Shown here: in pieces, positions 52,424 through 61,738 of the stretch
Numbering within the stretch: the first letter of the stretch is position 1
How the letters are laid out: every line of letters starts with the position of its first letter
Assembly: GCF_046507575.1 (NCBI RefSeq)
Contig: NZ_JBKFEY010000001.1
Span: 1 to 64,000 of the forward strand
DNA length: 64,000 nt
Direction: 5' to 3'
DNA from: Pontitalea aquivivens
Lineage (GTDB): Bacteria > Pseudomonadota > Alphaproteobacteria > Rhodobacterales > Rhodobacteraceae
Made by a program: the position numbers and the translations under genes
The notes under the pieces: generated by a model
The model's database searches: none
What the model was told of the DNA's origin: nothing
What the model saw: the letters and a program-made list of their open reading frames with translations, nothing else

Positions 52424-52858
52424 ATGGATGAAACCGACCAACGGCTGATCGCGGCGCTGCGGCGCGACGGGCGGGCGGCGGTGTCCGATCTGGCCGTACA
52501 GCTGGACCTGTCGCGCGCCACGGTGCGCACCCGGATTGAGCGGTTGGTGGCGCGGGGGGAAATCGCGGGGTTCACGGTGATGACCCGCGCCGATGTCACC
52601 GCCGCCCCGGTCCGCGGGCTGATGATGATCGGCATCGAAGGCCGCGGCACCGACCGGATCGTCGCGCGCCTGCTGGGGCTGCCGGCGGTGCAGGCGGTGC
52701 ATGCGACCAATGGGAAATGGGATCTGATCGTCGAGATCGGCACCCGCACACTGGCCGAACTGGACGACATCCTGGCGCAGATCCGGCGGCTTGAAGGGGT
52801 TACGACATCGGAAACGAATCTGCTTCTGGCCACCCGCCGGCCCTCGGCCCGGCTCTGA
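52424..52858 (+). CDS. Lrp/AsnC-family regulator
   Basis: A second Lrp-type regulator (144 aa), 101 bp after the first. Its HTH reads DETDQRLIAALRRDGRAAVSDLAVQLDLSRATVRTRIERLVARGEI, and the RAM domain contains AVHATNGKWDLIVEIGTRTLAELDDIL. It differs clearly from its neighbour, so the two are not a recent duplication. TCAGGAG lies before the ATG. The target is unknown. AsnC and Lrp relatives often sense amino acids. Confidence 0.88.
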   Translation: MDETDQRLIAALRRDGRAAVSDLAVQLDLSRATVRTRIERLVARGEIAGFTVMTRADVTAAPVRGLMMIGIEGRGTDRIVARLLGLPAVQAVHATNGKWDLIVEIGTRTLAELDDILAQIRRLEGVTTSETNLLLATRRPSARL

Positions 52859-52891
52859 TCCGCTTCCCACAGGCTGCCCCCGGACCCGCGT

Positions 52892-52954
52892 CCTTCGGCT
52901 TTGCGAAAATATCCCGGGGGGCGTCGCCGTCAGGCGACGGGGGGCAGCGCCCCC
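52892..52954 (-). repeat. Intergenic repeat copy 10 (AAGCCGAAG box, reversed)
   Basis: CCTTCGGCTTTGCGAAAATATCCCGGGGGG, a CGTCGCC-GTCA-GGCGACG hairpin, then GGGGGCAGCGCCCCC ending at 52954. It is in the opposite sense to the gene before it and lies between the Lrp gene and ccmF. The remaining gap to ccmF (52955-53072) shows no gene. Confidence 0.85.
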
Positions 52955-53072
52955 ATTTCCTGTTCCCCCCGTTTCCTGTTCCCAGTGACGTGATCCCCGC
53001 GACATGGCGGCGCATCCTCCTTGGCCCCGGGCGCAGTTGGCCCTATGATCCCCCGGCGAACAGGAGGATGCG

Positions 53073-55034
53073 ATGCTGACCGAACTTGGACATTTTGCCC
53101 TGATCCTCGCCTTCGGCGTGGCGATTATTCAGTCGGTGGTGCCGCTGATCGGGGCCTGGCGGGGCTGGTCGGGCTGGATGGCGGTGGGGGAGCCCGCGGC
53201 GTCTGCGCAATTCCTGCTGATCGGCTTTTCCTTCGCGGCGCTGACCTGGGCCTTTGTCACTTCGGATTTCTCGCTGGAACTGGTCTGGGCCAATTCGCAT
53301 ACCGACAAGCCGATGCTTTACAAGATTTCGGGCGTCTGGGGGAACCACGAAGGGTCGATGCTGCTGTGGGTGCTGATCGTGGCGCTGTTCGGGGCGGCGG
53401 CCTCGTGGTTCGGCACGGCCCTGCCGCCCAGGCTGCGCGCGCGGGTGCTGTCGGTTCAGGCGATGATCGGGGTGGCGTTTCTGGCCTTCATCCTGTTCAC
53501 CTCGAACCCGTTCCTGCGGCTGGCGGAACCGCCTTTCAACGGGCGCGACCTGAACCCGCTGCTGCAAGACCCGGGCCTGGCCTTCCATCCGCCGTTTCTT
53601 TACCTGGGCTATGTGGGCCTTTCGATGGCCTTCAGCTTTGCCGTCGCCGCCCTGATCGAGGGCCGCGTGGATGCCGCCTGGGCGCGCTGGGTGCGGCCCT
53701 GGACGCTGGCGGCCTGGGTGTTCCTGACCATCGGCATCGCGCTGGGGTCGTGGTGGGCCTATTACGAACTGGGCTGGGGCGGCTTCTGGTTCTGGGACCC
53801 GGTGGAAAACGCCAGCTTCATGCCCTGGCTGCTGGCCGCCGCATTGCTGCATTCCGCCATCGTCGTGGAAAAGCGCGAGGCCCTGAAAAGCTGGACGATT
53901 CTTCTGGCGATCATGGCCTTCGGTTTCTCGCTGATCGGCACGTTCATCGTGCGTTCGGGCGTCATCACCTCGGTCCACAGTTTCGCCAATGACCCGGAAC
54001 GCGGGATCTTCATCCTGATGATCCTGGCCGGTTTCGTGGGTGGGGCGCTGACGCTGTACGCCGCGCGTGCGGGCGCGATGCAGGCGCGCGGCATCTTTGG
54101 CATGGTCAGCCGCGAAAGCGCGCTGGTGCTGAACAACATCCTGCTGGCGGTCTCGGCGCTGGTGGTGTTCGTGGGCACGGTCTGGCCGCTGGTGGCCGAG
54201 ATGTTCTGGGACCGCAAGCTTTCGGTGGGGGCGCCCTTCTTCAACCAGGCCTTTACCCCCTTCATGCTGATCCTGGCACTGGTGCTGCCGGTGGGCGCGA
54301 TGATGCCCTGGAAGCGTGCCAGGCTGGCCCGCACGATCCGCCCGCTGATCCCGGCGGCGGTGCTGGCGCTGGCGGTGGGTCTTCTGGCCTGGTCGGTGGG
54401 CACCGGGCGGTCGGGGATCGCGCTGGTCGGCGCGGGACTGGGCAGCTGGCTGGTGTTCGGCGCGCTGACCGAATTGTGGGTCCGCGCCGGACGTACGCCC
54501 GCGCGCATCCTGCGCCTGCCGCGCGCGGATTGGGGCAAGGCCACCGCGCATGGCGGCCTTGGCGTCACCTTCATCGGCATCGCCCTGCTGACCGCCTGGC
54601 AGGCCGAGGATATCCGCGTGGCCCGGATCGGCCAGCCCTTCACCGTTGCGGGCTATGAAATCACGCTGGACAAGGTCGAAGAGATGCCGGGCCCGAACTA
54701 TACCTCGACCATGGCGACGATGACCGTGCGCGAGGGTGGCCGGGTCACCGCCGTGCTGCACCCCGAAAAGCGCGTCTATCCGGTACAGGCCATGCCCACG
54801 ACCGAGGCCGCGATCGATTATCGCTTTACCCGTGATGTCTATCTGGTGATCGGCGATGCGCAGGCGGATGGCGGCTGGGCGGTGCGCACCTATATCAAGC
54901 CTTTCGCCAACTGGATCTGGGCGGGTTCGATCCTGATGGCGCTGGGCGGTGTCCTGAGCCTGACCGACCGGCGCTTCCGCGTGGCCGCGGGCGCGCGCAA
55001 GGCCGCCTCCGTCACCGCAACCCCGGCGGAGTGA
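53073..55034 (+). CDS. ccmF: Cytochrome c-type biogenesis protein CcmF
   Basis: Large membrane protein (653 aa, about 15 helices) of the haem ligase that attaches haem to apocytochrome c (System I). The tryptophan-rich WWD signature is GWGGFWFWDPVENASFMPWL near residue 235, with conserved histidines around it. SGVWGNHEGSMLLWVL near residue 90 is also typical. AGGAGG precedes the ATG. ccmH follows 4 bp on, so they form an operon. Other ccm genes are not in the window. Confidence 0.97.
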   Translation: MLTELGHFALILAFGVAIIQSVVPLIGAWRGWSGWMAVGEPAASAQFLLIGFSFAALTWAFVTSDFSLELVWANSHTDKPMLYKISGVWGNHEGSMLLWVLIVALFGAAASWFGTALPPRLRARVLSVQAMIGVAFLAFILFTSNPFLRLAEPPFNGRDLNPLLQDPGLAFHPPFLYLGYVGLSMAFSFAVAALIEGRVDAAWARWVRPWTLAAWVFLTIGIALGSWWAYYELGWGGFWFWDPVENASFMPWLLAAALLHSAIVVEKREALKSWTILLAIMAFGFSLIGTFIVRSGVITSVHSFANDPERGIFILMILAGFVGGALTLYAARAGAMQARGIFGMVSRESALVLNNILLAVSALVVFVGTVWPLVAEMFWDRKLSVGAPFFNQAFTPFMLILALVLPVGAMMPWKRARLARTIRPLIPAAVLALAVGLLAWSVGTGRSGIALVGAGLGSWLVFGALTELWVRAGRTPARILRLPRADWGKATAHGGLGVTFIGIALLTAWQAEDIRVARIGQPFTVAGYEITLDKVEEMPGPNYTSTMATMTVREGGRVTAVLHPEKRVYPVQAMPTTEAAIDYRFTRDVYLVIGDAQADGGWAVRTYIKPFANWIWAGSILMALGGVLSLTDRRFRVAAGARKAASVTATPAE

Positions 55035-55038
55035 GCCG

Positions 55039-55491
55039 ATGCTGAAACGTCTGACCCTGTGCCTGGCCCTGCTGGCCACCCCGCTGGCCGCCGTGCAACC
55101 CGATGAGGTCTTGCCCGATCCCGCGCTTGAAGCGCGGGCCCGTGAAATCAGCAAGGTTCTGCGCTGCCCGGTCTGTCAGGGCGAAAACATCGACGAATCG
55201 AACGCCGAGGTGTCGCGCGACCTGCGCGTGGCGGTGCGCGAACGGCTGCTGGCGGGCGATACCGACAGCCAGGTGCTGGATTACATCGTCACCCGCTATG
55301 GTGAATATGTGCTGTTCGAACCCGACCGCCGCGGTGCCAATCTGGTGCTGTGGCTGGTGGGCCCCGCTGCCCTTGCGCTGGCGCTGGGCGGTGCCTTTGT
55401 CTTTTTGCGCAACCGCCGGCGGGACGAAGCCGCAGGCCCCGCCCTGTCCGAGGCGGAACGCGCCCGGCTGGAAGAATTGCTGAAGGAATGA
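55039..55491 (+). CDS. ccmH: Cytochrome c-type biogenesis protein CcmH (Ccl2 type)
   Basis: A 150-aa periplasm-facing thiol oxidoreductase that reduces the apocytochrome haem-binding cysteines. A signal peptide (MLKRLTLCLALLATPLAA) is followed by the LRCPVCQGENIDES motif (C43 and C46), a small three-helix domain and one C-terminal membrane helix (LVLWLVGPAALALALGGAFVF). Only the N-terminal CcmH part is present. The TPR part (CcmI/CycH) is separate, as in Rhodobacter. Confidence 0.95.
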   Translation: MLKRLTLCLALLATPLAAVQPDEVLPDPALEARAREISKVLRCPVCQGENIDESNAEVSRDLRVAVRERLLAGDTDSQVLDYIVTRYGEYVLFEPDRRGANLVLWLVGPAALALALGGAFVFLRNRRRDEAAGPALSEAERARLEELLKE

Positions 55492-55581
55492 CGCCACGTC
55501 GCGGCGCGCCCGCGAACCTGGCCCTTTCGCCGCCGCGCCCAGGCGTTAATCTGCCCCGTACAATGGCAGAGGAGCGGCGCG

Positions 55582-56358
55582 ATGCCCTATACCACGATCC
55601 GATATGACCTGTCCGAGGGGCTGGCGGTGCTGACGCTGGCCCGCCCCGAGGTGATGAATGCGCTCAACACCCGGATGCGGGCGGAACTGACCGCGGCGCT
55701 GCACCGCGCGGCCGCCGAGGCGCGGGCGATTGTCCTGACGGGCGAGGGCCGGGCGTTCTGTTCAGGGCAGGATCTGGGCGACGGCGCCGATGCCGCGGGG
55801 CTGGATCTGGAACGCGTCCTGCGGGATGAATATGAACCCATGCTGCGCGCGATCTATGATTGCCCGGTTCCGGTGATCGCGGCGGTCAATGGCGCGGCGG
55901 CCGGGGCGGGGGCGAATCTGGCGCTTGCGGCGGATGTGGTGATCGCGGCCGAAAGCGCGGCCTTTCTGCAGGCTTTCACCCGGATCGGGTTGATGCCGGA
56001 TGCGGGTGGTACCTATTGGCTGCCGCGCCAGATCGGCTTTGCCCGTGCGATGGGGGCGGCGCTGTTCGCCGACAGAATCAGCGCGCGGCAGGCTGCGGAC
56101 TGGGGGATGATCTGGGAAGCCGTGCCAGATGCCGATTTTACGGCCCACTGGCGCGCCCGTGCCGCCCAGCTGGCATCAGGGCCGACCCTTGCCTACAGCG
56201 CCGTCAAACAGGCGCTGCGCGGCAGCTATGCCCAGGACCTGGACGGGCAACTGGCGCGCGAGGCGGAACTGCAGGGCCGGCTGGGTCAAAGCCGCGATTT
56301 CCGCGAAGGCGTCCTGGCGTTCCTGGAAAAGCGCCCCGCCCGGTTCGAGGGGCGCTGA
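55582..56358 (+). CDS. Enoyl-CoA hydratase/isomerase family protein (PaaG-like)
   Basis: A 258-aa crotonase-fold protein. The oxyanion-hole segments are GRAFCSGQDLGDG and AAVNGAAAGAGANLALAADVVIA. SAAFLQAFTRIGLMPDAGGTYWLPR holds the aspartate used by isomerases such as PaaG, which isomerises the oxepin/epoxide intermediate of phenylacetate breakdown. No other paa gene is adjacent, so the specific reaction is uncertain. GAGGAG precedes the ATG. Confidence 0.85.
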   Translation: MPYTTIRYDLSEGLAVLTLARPEVMNALNTRMRAELTAALHRAAAEARAIVLTGEGRAFCSGQDLGDGADAAGLDLERVLRDEYEPMLRAIYDCPVPVIAAVNGAAAGAGANLALAADVVIAAESAAFLQAFTRIGLMPDAGGTYWLPRQIGFARAMGAALFADRISARQAADWGMIWEAVPDADFTAHWRARAAQLASGPTLAYSAVKQALRGSYAQDLDGQLAREAELQGRLGQSRDFREGVLAFLEKRPARFEGR

Positions 56359-56455
56359 CCAGCGGCGCACGGCAGCGCGCCCTGTTCCGGGGCGCGCCCG
56401 GCACCCGGCCAGCGTGACACGCGGCGTTTCATCCAGATGATCGAAAATGGAGATT

Positions 56456-56531
<76 letters not shown>

Positions 56532-56577
56532 ACCGGAGGTCTGCGTGCCACCCGGTTGGGCAACTCGCGTGGGGGGT

Positions 56578-56606
56578 CGTATAGGCAGTTCCCAAGATGG
56601 GCGCAA
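56578..56606 (-). promoter_or_regulatory. Candidate sigma-70 promoter of tRNA-Ala
   Basis: On the minus strand TTGCGC (56606-56601) and TATACG (56583-56578) are separated by exactly 17 bp. The transcription start would lie about 40 nt before the tRNA 5' end. The element sits between the tRNA and the FYDLN gene. Confidence 0.6.
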
Positions 56607-56678
56607 GAGGAATTTCCACATTCCGCCGCAAAAAACGATGCGCCCGCCGAACTTGCTGTCAGGCCCTGTTCGTAAACG

Positions 56679-56705
56679 AAAAAACGCGGGGAAAGGCCCC
56701 CGCGT
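56679..56705 (-). terminator. Intrinsic terminator of the FYDLN-acid gene
   Basis: On the minus strand CGCGGGG and CCCCGCG form a GC stem with a short loop (GCCTTT), followed by TTTTTT. It lies 27 nt after the stop at 56732 and separates this gene from tRNA-Ala. Confidence 0.85.
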
Positions 56706-56731
56706 CTTTCGATTGGAAGATCCGGAAAGGA

Positions 56732-57058
56732 TCAGCTTTCCTCGTCATTGGCGCTGACGTCCGCGATCTCGTCCAGCGAGACGTTGTCGTCCTCGTCGTC
56801 CTCCAGCAGATCATCGTCCAGATCGACGTCGCCGGTATCGGCGTCGAGATCTTCGTCATCGGCCAGATCGTCGACGTCAAGGCTGCGCTCACGCGTGGCC
56901 TTTTCGGCCACGACCGTGCGACCGCGGCCTACGGTCAGGCTTTCCACCGTGAAGCTGTTGGTGCAGACCGGGCAGGTCATCGGGTCGTTGTTCAGGTCGT
57001 AGAACCGGCTCGCGCAATGCGGGCAGAGGCGCTTGACGCCCCATTCCTCTTTCGGCAT
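56732..57058 (-). CDS. FYDLN-acid domain protein (TIGR02300)
   Basis: A 108-aa alphaproteobacterial protein. The N-terminus is a small zinc ribbon: RLCPHCASRFYDLNNDPMTCPVC (two CxxC pairs, with the name-giving FYDLN). The second half is extremely acidic, with repeated Asp/Glu (DDLADDEDLDADTGDVDLDD and on). Function unknown. The acidic tail could mimic nucleic acid or bind basic proteins. It is monocistronic. Confidence 0.92.
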   Translation of the reverse strand: MPKEEWGVKRLCPHCASRFYDLNNDPMTCPVCTNSFTVESLTVGRGRTVVAEKATRERSLDVDDLADDEDLDADTGDVDLDDDLLEDDEDDNVSLDEIADVSANDEES

Positions 57059-57170
57059 GGAAATCTCCTGGCATCGCTCTTATTCAGAGAGTCGCAGCCA
57101 ACTGCCACAATGACCGCGGGGTGTCAAAGTCTTTTCGTCCCTGTGCCGCCCTGCCACACCCATCCGTTAC

Positions 57171-57176
57171 AGGAGG
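57171..57176 (+). promoter_or_regulatory. Perfect Shine-Dalgarno that points to a CTG start
   Basis: AGGAGG is followed after 6 nt by CTG at 57183. No ATG, GTG or TTG lies in frame between the upstream stop (TGA at 57111) and the GTG at 57267, so this site is the main reason to place the DUF45 peptidase start at CTG. Confidence 0.65.
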
Positions 57177-57182
57177 CCCGCC

Positions 57183-57875
57183 CTGACCCGCGTCCTGATC
57201 CCCGGAACGCCCGAGGTTGCGCTGACCCTGCGCCGGTCGGCCCGGGCGCGGCGTTTTGCGCTGCGGGTGTCCCGGCTGGATGGCAAGGTGACGCTGACGC
57301 TGCCGGTCTGGGCGCGCGAATCCGAAGCACTGGCCTTTGCCCATGACAAGGCCGACTGGCTGCGCGCGACGGTGGCGCAGGCCGCCCCCGTGCGCCGGGC
57401 CGAGATCGGCGCCCTGCTGCCGTTTCTGGGCCAGGACCGGCAGGTGGTCGCTGCCGCGGTGTCCGCCCCGCGGCTGGAGGGGACGCGGATCCTGGTGCCG
57501 CCCGAGGCTGCGCGCGTGGCAACCCGGCTGGAGGCGTTCTTCAAGCTGGCCGCGCGCCAGCGTTTGCAGGCGGCTTCGGACCGCTATGCCGCCGCATTGG
57601 GGCGGCCTTACCGGCGGCTGACGCTGCGCGATACCCGGTCGCGCTGGGGGTCGTGCACGGCGGATGGCTGCCTGATGTACAATTGGCGTCTGGTAATGGC
57701 GCCCGAAGGCGTACTGAACTATGTCGTGGCGCATGAGGTGGCGCATCTGGCGCAGATGAACCATTCGCCCGCCTTCTGGGCCGTGGTCGAGGGGCTGCGC
57801 CCCGAATTCGCGCCCGAACGGGCCTGGCTGAAGCGGCACGGCAGCGCGCTGCATGCGGTCCGCTTTCGGGATTGA
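57183..57875 (+). CDS. DUF45 / YgjP-type zinc metallopeptidase
   Basis: A putative metallopeptidase of about 230 aa. The zinc motif is VAHEVAHLAQMNHSPAFW (HExxH plus a later His), preceded by TRSRWGSCTADGCLMYNWRLVMAP, which is typical of the M48-related DUF45/YgjP family. Starting at GTG 57267 would drop about 28 residues (LTRVLIPGTPEVALTLRRS and on through ARARRFALR) that look like the family N-terminus, so CTG at 57183 behind AGGAGG is preferred. The GntR gene follows after 53 bp on the same strand. Substrate unknown. Confidence 0.8.
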   Translation: MTRVLIPGTPEVALTLRRSARARRFALRVSRLDGKVTLTLPVWARESEALAFAHDKADWLRATVAQAAPVRRAEIGALLPFLGQDRQVVAAAVSAPRLEGTRILVPPEAARVATRLEAFFKLAARQRLQAASDRYAAALGRPYRRLTLRDTRSRWGSCTADGCLMYNWRLVMAPEGVLNYVVAHEVAHLAQMNHSPAFWAVVEGLRPEFAPERAWLKRHGSALHAVRFRD

Positions 57876-57928
57876 GGCTGCCTGCCGGGGTGATTGACGC
57901 CGGGTGGGATTTGTGATCACGGTTTGCC

Positions 57929-58573
57929 ATGTCGACATCCGCCCGTCCCATTGATGCTGCCGCGCATGACCGGCTTTACCGCGGCCTGCGCCAGCAGATC
58001 ATGCATGGCGAGCTGTTGCCGGGGCAGGCGCTGACGCTGCGGGGCCTGGGCAAGGCGCATGGTGTGTCGATGACCCCCGCGCGTGAGGCGCTGCGCCGGC
58101 TGGTGGCCGAGGGCGCGCTGACGCTGTCGTCATCAGGCCGGGTGGCGACGCCCGAGCTGTCGAACGACCGGATCGAGGAACTGGCCGCGCTGCGCGCGCT
58201 GATCGAGCCGGAGCTGGCGGCGCGCGCGTTGCCCCGCGCCCATCTGGCGCTGATCGACCGGCTGGCCGCGATCAACACCTCGAATGCCGAGGCGGTGGCG
58301 AAACAGGATGCAGTGGCCTATATCCGCACGAATCTGGAATTTCACCGCACGCTTTACCTGCGCGCGCAGGCACCCGCCATGCTGGCCGTGATCGAGACGA
58401 TCTGGTTGCAGCTGGGCCCCACCATGCGCGCGCTGTATGGCCGGGTGCAGCGCAATGAGCCGCCGCGCCATCACAGAATGATCCTGGCGGCGCTGCGGGC
58501 GGGGGATGAGCCGGCGTTGCGGTTGGCGGTGCGCACCGATGTGACGCATGGCCTGCGGCATCTGGCGGGCTAG
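57929..58573 (+). CDS. GntR-family regulator, FCD domain
   Basis: A 214-aa transcription factor. The winged HTH (about residues 10-72) reads LRQQIMHGELLPGQALTLRGLGKAHGVSMTPAREALRRLVAEGAL, and an all-helical FCD ligand domain follows (residues 85-210) with LEFHRTLYLRAQAPAML. FCD regulators usually bind small carboxylates with a metal. The target is not evident from the neighbours. The TAG stop shares its G with the first base of a repeat element. Confidence 0.88.
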   Translation: MSTSARPIDAAAHDRLYRGLRQQIMHGELLPGQALTLRGLGKAHGVSMTPAREALRRLVAEGALTLSSSGRVATPELSNDRIEELAALRALIEPELAARALPRAHLALIDRLAAINTSNAEAVAKQDAVAYIRTNLEFHRTLYLRAQAPAMLAVIETIWLQLGPTMRALYGRVQRNEPPRHHRMILAALRAGDEPALRLAVRTDVTHGLRHLAG

Positions 58574-58634
58574 GGGGCGCTGCCCCCTGGGCCTGCGGCC
58601 CTTACCCCCGGGATATTTTTGCAAAGCCGAAGGG
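58573..58634 (+). repeat. Intergenic repeat copy 11 (AAGCCGAAG box)
   Basis: GGGGGCGCTGCCCCC (58573-58587) overlaps the last base of the GntR stop codon, followed by a GGGCCTGCGGCCC stem and CCCCCGGGATATTTTTGCAAAGCCGAAGG. It runs in the same sense as the gene. Confidence 0.88.
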
Positions 58635-58648
58635 GATCGGCAGATGTG

Positions 58649-58675
58649 AAAAAGGCGGCGCATGGCGCCGCCTTT
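58649..58675 (-). terminator. Intrinsic terminator of lpd / sucAB operon
   Basis: AAAGGCGGCGC (58651-58661) and GCGCCGCCTTT (58665-58675) form a perfect 11-bp stem with a 3-nt loop. On the minus strand it runs into TTTTT, 23 nt after the lpd stop. Confidence 0.9.
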
Positions 58676-58697
58676 CGGGGGATGCCGGGCCGCCGGG

Positions 58698-60086
58698 TCA
58701 GGCGTGGATCGCGCCGTCGCCGCAGGCCAGCGCCGCTTCGCGCACCGCTTCCGAATAGGTCGGGTGGGCGTGGCAGGTCAGCGCCAGATCCTGGGCCGAG
58801 GCGCCGAATTCCATCGCAACGCAGACCTCATGGATCAGGTCACCCGCGGCGGGGCCGATGATGTGGCAGCCCAGGATGCGGTCGGTTTCCTTGTCGGCGA
58901 TCAGCTTGACGAAGCCTTCGCCCTGGAACACGGCCTTGGCGCGGCCATTGCCCATGAACGAGAACTTGCCGACCTTGTAGGCGCGGCCTTCCTGTTTCAG
59001 AACCTCTTCGGTCTTGCCGACCGAGGCGACCTCGGGGGTGGTGTAGATCACGCCGGGGATCACGTCATAGTTCACATGGCCATGCTTGCCCGCGATCACC
59101 TCGGCCACGGCCATGCCTTCATCCTCGGCCTTGTGGGCGAGCATCGGGCCGGTGATCGCATCGCCGATCGCGTAGATGCCGGGGACAGAGGTCTGCCAGT
59201 GGGCGTCGGTTTTCACCTGGCCGCGGGGCAGGATTTCCACGCCAGCGGCTTCCAGGCCCAGACCGTCCGTGTAGGGCTTGCGGCCGGTGGCAACCAGTAC
59301 GACCTCGGCCTCAAGGCTGGCTTCGCTGTCGTCCTTGCGCAGCTTGTAGCGCACCGTGTTCTTGCCCCTGGCCTTGTCCACGCCCTGAACGGCGGCGCCG
59401 AGAATGAATTTCAGCCCCTGTTTGGTCAGGATTTTCTGGAAGGACTTGGCGACCTCGCCGTCCATGCCGGGGGTGATCGCGTCGAGATATTCGACCACGG
59501 TCACCTGCGTGCCCAGGCGGGCATAGACCGAGCCCATTTCCAGGCCGATGACGCCGGCGCCGATCACCACCATCGATTTCGGAATTTTCGGCAGGGCGAG
59601 CGCGCCGGTCGAGGTGACGACGGTTTCTTCATCGATCTCGATGCCGGGCAGGGAAGCGGGTTCCGAGCCGGTGGCGATGACGATCGCCCGGGCGGTATGG
59701 ACCTCATCACCGACCTTGACCTGGCCGGCGGCCGGGATCGAGCCCCAGCCCTTGAGCCAGGTCACCTTGTTCTTTTTGAACAGGAATTCGATGCCCTTGG
59801 TGTTGCCGGAAATGACATCGGCCTTGTAGGCCTGCATCTTTGCCCAGTCGACTTTGACCTTGGCGCCCATCAGCCCCATTTTTTCAAAGTTTTCATGGGT
59901 TTCGTGCAGGTGGTGCGTGGCGTTCAAAAGCGCCTTCGACGGGATGCAGCCGACGTTGAGGCAGGTGCCGCCAAGGCTGTCGCGCCCTTCGACGCAAGCG
60001 GTTTTCAGGCCCAGCTGGGCGCAGCGGATCGCGCAGACATAGCCGCCGGGGCCGCCGCCGATCACGATGACATCGAATTCTGCCAT
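58698..60086 (-). CDS. lpd: Dihydrolipoyl dehydrogenase (E3)
   Basis: FAD disulfide reductase of 462 aa that reoxidises dihydrolipoamide in the 2-oxoglutarate complex. FAD binds at VIGGGPGGYVCAI, the redox disulfide is GGTCLNVGCIPS, NAD binds at VVIGAGVIGLEMGSV, and the catalytic HxxxxE is in AHPTYSEAV. The frame is open 22 codons further, but the ATG at 60086 (MAEFDVIVIG) is standard. It is the third gene of sucA-sucB-lpd, separated from sucB by a repeat. Confidence 0.97.
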   Translation of the reverse strand: MAEFDVIVIGGGPGGYVCAIRCAQLGLKTACVEGRDSLGGTCLNVGCIPSKALLNATHHLHETHENFEKMGLMGAKVKVDWAKMQAYKADVISGNTKGIEFLFKKNKVTWLKGWGSIPAAGQVKVGDEVHTARAIVIATGSEPASLPGIEIDEETVVTSTGALALPKIPKSMVVIGAGVIGLEMGSVYARLGTQVTVVEYLDAITPGMDGEVAKSFQKILTKQGLKFILGAAVQGVDKARGKNTVRYKLRKDDSEASLEAEVVLVATGRKPYTDGLGLEAAGVEILPRGQVKTDAHWQTSVPGIYAIGDAITGPMLAHKAEDEGMAVAEVIAGKHGHVNYDVIPGVIYTTPEVASVGKTEEVLKQEGRAYKVGKFSFMGNGRAKAVFQGEGFVKLIADKETDRILGCHIIGPAAGDLIHEVCVAMEFGASAQDLALTCHAHPTYSEAVREAALACGDGAIHA

Positions 60087-60110
60087 TGGTCCGTTCCTTT
60101 GAGATCTGGC

Positions 60111-60160
60111 GGGGGGCGCTGCCCCCCGTGCCCCCCGGAGTATTTCCGCCAAGAAGAAGG
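60111..60160 (+). repeat. Intergenic repeat copy 12 (AAGAAG box)
   Basis: GGGGGGCGCTGCCCCCC (60111-60127), then CCCCCCGGAGTATTTCCGCCAAGAAGAAGG. It lies inside the sucB-lpd intergenic region, opposite in sense to both genes. If it terminates or pauses RNA polymerase, it would set the sucB:lpd ratio. Confidence 0.87.
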
Positions 60161-60201
60161 GGCGGGACAGGGAAGGGGCGGCACGGGGCCGCCCCGGTCG
60201 A

Positions 60202-61737
<1,536 letters not shown>

Positions 61738-61738
61738 C

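Noticed and set aside
53043..55154. Antisense frame of 703 codons over ccmF
   Set aside because: It is a shadow with Arg/Gln-rich composition. CcmF has its full WWD signature on the other strand.
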